Shown in pieces: positions 60,401-64,000 of a DNA stretch of 64,000 nucleotides. The position numbers and the translations under genes were made by a program. Numbering within the stretch: the first letter of the stretch is position 1; each line of letters starts with the position of its first letter. The stretch lies in the NCBI GenBank assembly GCA_965646165.1, contig CBFFYP010000009.1, forward strand, positions 16,959 to 80,958. The letters are read 5' to 3'. The notes beneath the pieces are model-generated. The model saw only the letters and a program-made list of their open reading frames with translations. It searched no databases and was not told the DNA's origin. Origin of the DNA: MGBC114844 sp910585855 (GTDB taxonomy: Bacteria > Bacillota > Clostridia > Lachnospirales > Lachnospiraceae).

Positions 60401-62650
60401 ATGGCTGAGCAGATTATTAGTACAGAGTTTGCTGATGTTATGCAGAAAAGTTTTGTGGATTATGCGATGAGTGTGATTACTGCCCGGGCTGTTCCAGATG
60501 TTCGGGACGGGCTGAAGCCGGTGCAGCGCAGGGTTTTGTATGCTATGCATGAATTGGGGTTAAATTTTGATAAGCCGCATAGGAAGTCGGCTAGAATTGT
60601 GGGAGATACGATGGGAAAGTATCATCCTCATGGAGATAGTTCGATTTATGAGGCTCTTGTTGTGATGGAGCAGGATTTTAAGAAGGGGATGGCTTTGATT
60701 GACGGGCATGGCAATTTTGGGTCGATTGAAGGGGATTCTGCGGCGGCTATGCGTTATACAGAGGCTCGGTTAAAGAAGTTTACACAAGAGGTTTATTTGA
60801 AGGATTTGGATAAGGATGTCATTAATTTTTTGCCCAATTTTGATGAAACGGAGCGAGAGCCGGAGGTGCTGCCGGTTCGTGTGCCGAATATTTTGGTGAA
60901 TGGTGCGGACGGGATTGCGGTTGGAATGGTGACTTCGATTCCGCCTCATAATCTTGGAGAAGTGATTTCGGCAGTGGAGGCTTTTATTGATAATAACGAG
61001 ATTCGGACGGAGGAATTGATGGAACGGATGAAAGGACCGGATTTTCCTACCGGGGGGATTGTGATTAATCAGAATGAGCTGGCGGAGATTTATGAGAAAG
61101 GCTGTGGGAAGATTAAGATTCGAGGAAAGATTGAGTTTGAACCGGCAAAGAAAAAGACGGAGCGGGATAAACTGGTGATTACAGAGATTCCTTATACGTT
61201 GATTGGAAGTAATTTGGGGAAGCTTCTTGCTGATATTGCGGCATTGGTGGAAACAAAGAAGACGACGGACATTGTGGATATTTTAAATCAGAGTTCCAAA
61301 GAGGGGCTTCGGATTGTGTTGGAATTAAAGAAGAATACCGATGTAGAGAAGCTGACCAACCTGCTTTATAAGAAGACAAAGTTGGAGGATACTTTTGGAG
61401 TAAATATGCTGGTGATTGTGGATGGAAAGCCGGAGAGGTTAGGGATTCGGGATATTCTTCGGCATCATTTGGATTTTCAGATTGAGCTGACTTCTAGAAA
61501 GTATCAGTATCTTTTGAAAAAGGAATTAGAGAAAAAAGAGATAAAAGAAGGGTTGATTCGTGCCTATGACATTTTGGATCTGATTATTGAGATTATACGG
61601 GGAAGCCGTTCGATAAAAGATGTAAAGAAGTGTCTGGTGGAAGGGGATACCAGCAAGATTCAGTTTCGAAAACAAGTTTCGCAAAAGGCAGCGGCAAAGC
61701 TGAATTTTACAGATGCACAGGCAACTGCGATTTTGGAGCTTCGGCTGCAGAAATTGGTTGGGTTAGAGATTCAGGCATTGGAAAAGGAATATAAGCAGAT
61801 TTTAAAAAATATTGCTTGTTATACGGATATTTTGGAGAATCATAGTTCCATGCTTCGTGTGATTAAAAGAGATTTAGAGGCGATTCGAAAGGAATTTTCT
61901 TTGGATAGAAAGACGGAGATTTTAAATGCACAGGCAGCAGTCTATGAGGAAGCACCGATTGCAGAGCAGGAGATTGTTTTTACAATGGATCGGTTTGGAT
62001 ATGCAAAGACAATGGATCTTTCGGTTTATGAAAGAAACAGCGAAACAATAGAGCAGGAAAATAAATATGTATTTCGCTGTATGAATACCGATCGGATTTG
62101 TATTTTTACGGATACTGGAAGTATGCATCAGATTAAAATGTTAGATATTCCTTCTGGGAAGCTGAGGGATAAAGGACAGCCGATCGATAATCTTGGGAAT
62201 TATTCCAGTGCGGGGGAGTCGATTGTCGGGATTTTTACATTTTCTTATATTCGGGAAAAACAGCTTTTTTTTGCCACAAAACGTGGAATGGTAAAATTAG
62301 TGGATGCGGCTGAATTTGATGTAAATCGAAAAACGGTGCTGGCTACAAAATTAGAGGAACAGGATGCTTTGGTTTGTGTATCTCCGATTTTGGAAGGAGA
62401 AAATGAAGTTTTGCTGTGTTCTCATGATGGGTATTTTTTGCGGTTTTTATTGGAGGAAGTGCCAAAGAAGAAAAAGAGCGCACTTGGTGTACATGGAATT
62501 CGGTTAGGAGAAAAGGATTTTTTAGAGCAGAGTTGTTTATTAAAAGACGGACAGGAAGAATTTGCATTTCGGAATCGGATGCTGGCAGTTTCAAGGGTAA
62601 AGCAGGCAAAACGAGAGGAAAAAGGAAGTAAACTTCGGTTATCAGTATAA
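60401..62650 (+). CDS. parC: Type II topoisomerase subunit A (ParC/GyrA-like)
   Basis: The 749-aa subunit breaks and rejoins DNA. The active Tyr is Y119 in AMRYTEARL. The quinolone-determining region reads HPHGDSSIYEALV (about residues 75-87) with Ser at both hot spots, so no resistance change is seen. The C-terminal beta-pinwheel (about 495-740) lacks a GyrA box (QRRGGKG), which favours ParC. It follows AGAGAGGAAG and is probably co-transcribed with the B subunit. Confidence 0.83.
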   Translation: MAEQIISTEFADVMQKSFVDYAMSVITARAVPDVRDGLKPVQRRVLYAMHELGLNFDKPHRKSARIVGDTMGKYHPHGDSSIYEALVVMEQDFKKGMALIDGHGNFGSIEGDSAAAMRYTEARLKKFTQEVYLKDLDKDVINFLPNFDETEREPEVLPVRVPNILVNGADGIAVGMVTSIPPHNLGEVISAVEAFIDNNEIRTEELMERMKGPDFPTGGIVINQNELAEIYEKGCGKIKIRGKIEFEPAKKKTERDKLVITEIPYTLIGSNLGKLLADIAALVETKKTTDIVDILNQSSKEGLRIVLELKKNTDVEKLTNLLYKKTKLEDTFGVNMLVIVDGKPERLGIRDILRHHLDFQIELTSRKYQYLLKKELEKKEIKEGLIRAYDILDLIIEIIRGSRSIKDVKKCLVEGDTSKIQFRKQVSQKAAAKLNFTDAQATAILELRLQKLVGLEIQALEKEYKQILKNIACYTDILENHSSMLRVIKRDLEAIRKEFSLDRKTEILNAQAAVYEEAPIAEQEIVFTMDRFGYAKTMDLSVYERNSETIEQENKYVFRCMNTDRICIFTDTGSMHQIKMLDIPSGKLRDKGQPIDNLGNYSSAGESIVGIFTFSYIREKQLFFATKRGMVKLVDAAEFDVNRKTVLATKLEEQDALVCVSPILEGENEVLLCSHDGYFLRFLLEEVPKKKKSALGVHGIRLGEKDFLEQSCLLKDGQEEFAFRNRMLAVSRVKQAKREEKGSKLRLSV

Positions 62651-62689
62651 AAAATATAGATATAAATAAAAAACGGTGGAGGTTATATT

Positions 62690-63709
62690 GTGAAAAAAGT
62701 TGGAAATAAATGGATGAAATTTCTTTGCATGGTATTGATTTTATCTGGATGTGGCGGGAAACAGCCAAAATCAACGGAAGCGACAGGAGCGGATCAGGTT
62801 TTAAAAAATGGACAAGAAGTTATAACAGAGTATGCCGAACAAGGAAGTTTGGAGTCGAAAGCGGATACAGAGGATCAGGAGTATGGAGGGGAGGTTTCTT
62901 ATCCGGTTACGATTGCCAGTACAAATGGAGAAGAGCTGATTTTAGAATCAGAGCCTTTGCGGATCGTTTCTTTAGGACCGAATATAACGGAATTGATTTA
63001 TTCTTTTGGAGTAGAAGAAAAGCTGGTTGGAAGGACGGAATACTGTGATTATCCGCTGGAAGTACTTGCTTTAGATACGGTTGGTACACTGTTTACGCCG
63101 GATATAGAAAAAATTTTAAGTTTAGAACCAGATTTGGTAATTGCTTCTACTCTTTTTCAGGAGGAGTCAAGAAAACAGCTTACAGAACTTGGGGTTTCAG
63201 TGTTGGTTTTGCAGGAGGAGAGCAGATTTGACGGAGTTTATCAAATGATCCGTACACTTGGAACGGCTTTTAACCGGGAAAAGAAAGCTTTAGAAATTGT
63301 GGATGATATGCAGAGAAGGATGGATGCAGTGAGGGAAACGATAAAAGATAGGACGCCGGTTTCAGTTTATTATGTGGTTGGTTTTGGGGACAGTGGGGAT
63401 TATACGGCTGGCAGAGATACGTTTATAGATGAGATTTTAACTATGGCAGGCGGGCAGAATGTGGCAGAAGACGTGCAGGGGTGGTCTTATTCGGTAGAGC
63501 GGCTTTTAGAAGCAGATCCCGATGTAGTGATACTTTCTGAAGCGGATTATGATGGGTTTGTGGAAACGATGCCTTATTCGGAATTGTCAGCAGTAAAAAA
63601 CGGACGAGTTTATACGATTGATGTAAATATGCTGGATCGGCAGGGGACTCGGAATGTGGAGGCTGTGGAGGAGATTGCTCGGATGCTTTATCCTGATTTG
63701 TTTTCTTGA
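62690..63709 (+). CDS. BtuF/FhuD-type substrate-binding lipoprotein
   Basis: The protein has 339 aa from GTG 62690 after GGTGGAGG. It has a signal peptide with lipobox (LILSGCG, about residues 17-23), a polar linker, and a class III helical-backbone binding fold (about 75-339: RIVSLGPNITELIYSFGVEE, FTPDIEKILSLEPDLVIAST, LLEADPDVVILSEADYDGF). Relatives bind cobalamin, heme or siderophores. No permease gene follows before the window edge; an F1 element lies 29 bp downstream. Confidence 0.88.
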   Translation: MKKVGNKWMKFLCMVLILSGCGGKQPKSTEATGADQVLKNGQEVITEYAEQGSLESKADTEDQEYGGEVSYPVTIASTNGEELILESEPLRIVSLGPNITELIYSFGVEEKLVGRTEYCDYPLEVLALDTVGTLFTPDIEKILSLEPDLVIASTLFQEESRKQLTELGVSVLVLQEESRFDGVYQMIRTLGTAFNREKKALEIVDDMQRRMDAVRETIKDRTPVSVYYVVGFGDSGDYTAGRDTFIDEILTMAGGQNVAEDVQGWSYSVERLLEADPDVVILSEADYDGFVETMPYSELSAVKNGRVYTIDVNMLDRQGTRNVEAVEEIARMLYPDLFS

Positions 63710-63737
63710 GGCTTTTATTTGGGAGTGGGATTCCAGA

Positions 63738-64000
63738 GGACGCCAGATTCGAAAACGATGGGCAGACTGCTGTTTTGGTTTCCAAAAAGTAAGAAGTTCT
63801 AAGACTTCTGCATTTTAGCGCATCCAACCAGACAGACCGGGGCGCAATTCGCCCTCATTTCAGCCGAAACGAAACGGGTGTAAGGAAGGATTTTATCGGC
63901 TGTAAGATAGCCGCTTTCTTATCATCCGGGCTAAACACGCCCCTTTTTTTTCACACCCTGCATGAAAGCAGGATGTGAAAAAAATCTTAGGTTTTCGAGC
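63738..64000 (+). repeat. Hairpin element F1, cut by the window end
   Basis: It starts GGACGCCAGATTCGAAAAC and includes the core (GGGGCGCAATTCGCCC, GGGCTAAACACGCCCC, T8, CACACCCTGC/GCAGGATGTG). The right arms lie beyond the window. Confidence 0.85.

Overview
The window looks like low-GC Firmicute chromosome, most likely a spore-forming, pectin-using member of Clostridia (Lachnospiraceae-like). The evidence is AT-rich codon use with strong AGGAGG-type ribosome sites, a secreted pectate-lyase-type protein, CotJ spore-coat genes, the DUF3793/DUF2325 pair, and Clostridia gene orders (ffh-rpsP-khpA-rimM-trmD; rplS-lepB-rbgA-rnhB-ylqG-ylqH-yraN). Genus cannot be fixed from this window.

Layout. 0-12.5 kb: the end of a pectate-lyase-like gene with a LysM tail; a GntR-regulated ABC transporter operon whose promoter sits inside a 22-bp-arm palindrome; a badly frameshifted chemotaxis receptor; the DUF3793-DUF2325 operon behind a palindromic operator; and a cotJ locus in which CotJA and CotJB are one ORF. 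13.5-28.8 kb: a 15-kb integrated element bounded by 77/78-bp direct repeats, with a tyrosine integrase at one end and a Cro/CI-type repressor with a divergent small HTH gene at the other. Between them are a primase-helicase, an ERCC4 nuclease, Rha, a terminase-small-subunit-like protein, a type I toxin-antitoxin locus, a ribbon-helix-helix repressor with three operators, a decayed IS, a HIRAN protein, a replication initiator and several very small ORFs. I see no relaxase, capsid or packaging ATPase, so a satellite or a defective mobilizable element is the best reading. Fragments of a second, related copy lie just outside its left end. 28.8-64 kb: mostly housekeeping genes on the + strand (SRP, ribosome assembly, tRNA methylation, signal peptidase, RNase HII, Der, PlsY, GpsA, GreA, a second type II topoisomerase pair), mixed with small accessory genes (ADP-ribosylglycohydrolase pair, Fic, GNAT, M24 peptidase, AraC/GyrI).

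The most striking feature is a set of intergenic hairpin elements, about 21 modules in 64 kb plus one relic arm. Three families (here F1, F2, F3) share a GGACGC left end and a GCTG right end. Each has a long outer stem whose sequence differs between families and copies while the two arms stay complementary. F1 and F2 (about 330 nt) also share an inner core: two GC-rich mini-hairpins, a T-tract and a long A/T-flanked hairpin. F3 (about 150 nt) has a different core. Modules occur alone, or as tail-to-tail pairs (F1-F2, and once F1-F3) joined by a related linker. Solo copies nearly always start within about 45 bp of a stop codon, in the direction of the upstream gene; in rbgA and an araC-type gene the element itself supplies the stop codon. 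This fits either a mobile structured-RNA/terminator family or a MITE-like element under selection for folding. I cannot match it to a named family.
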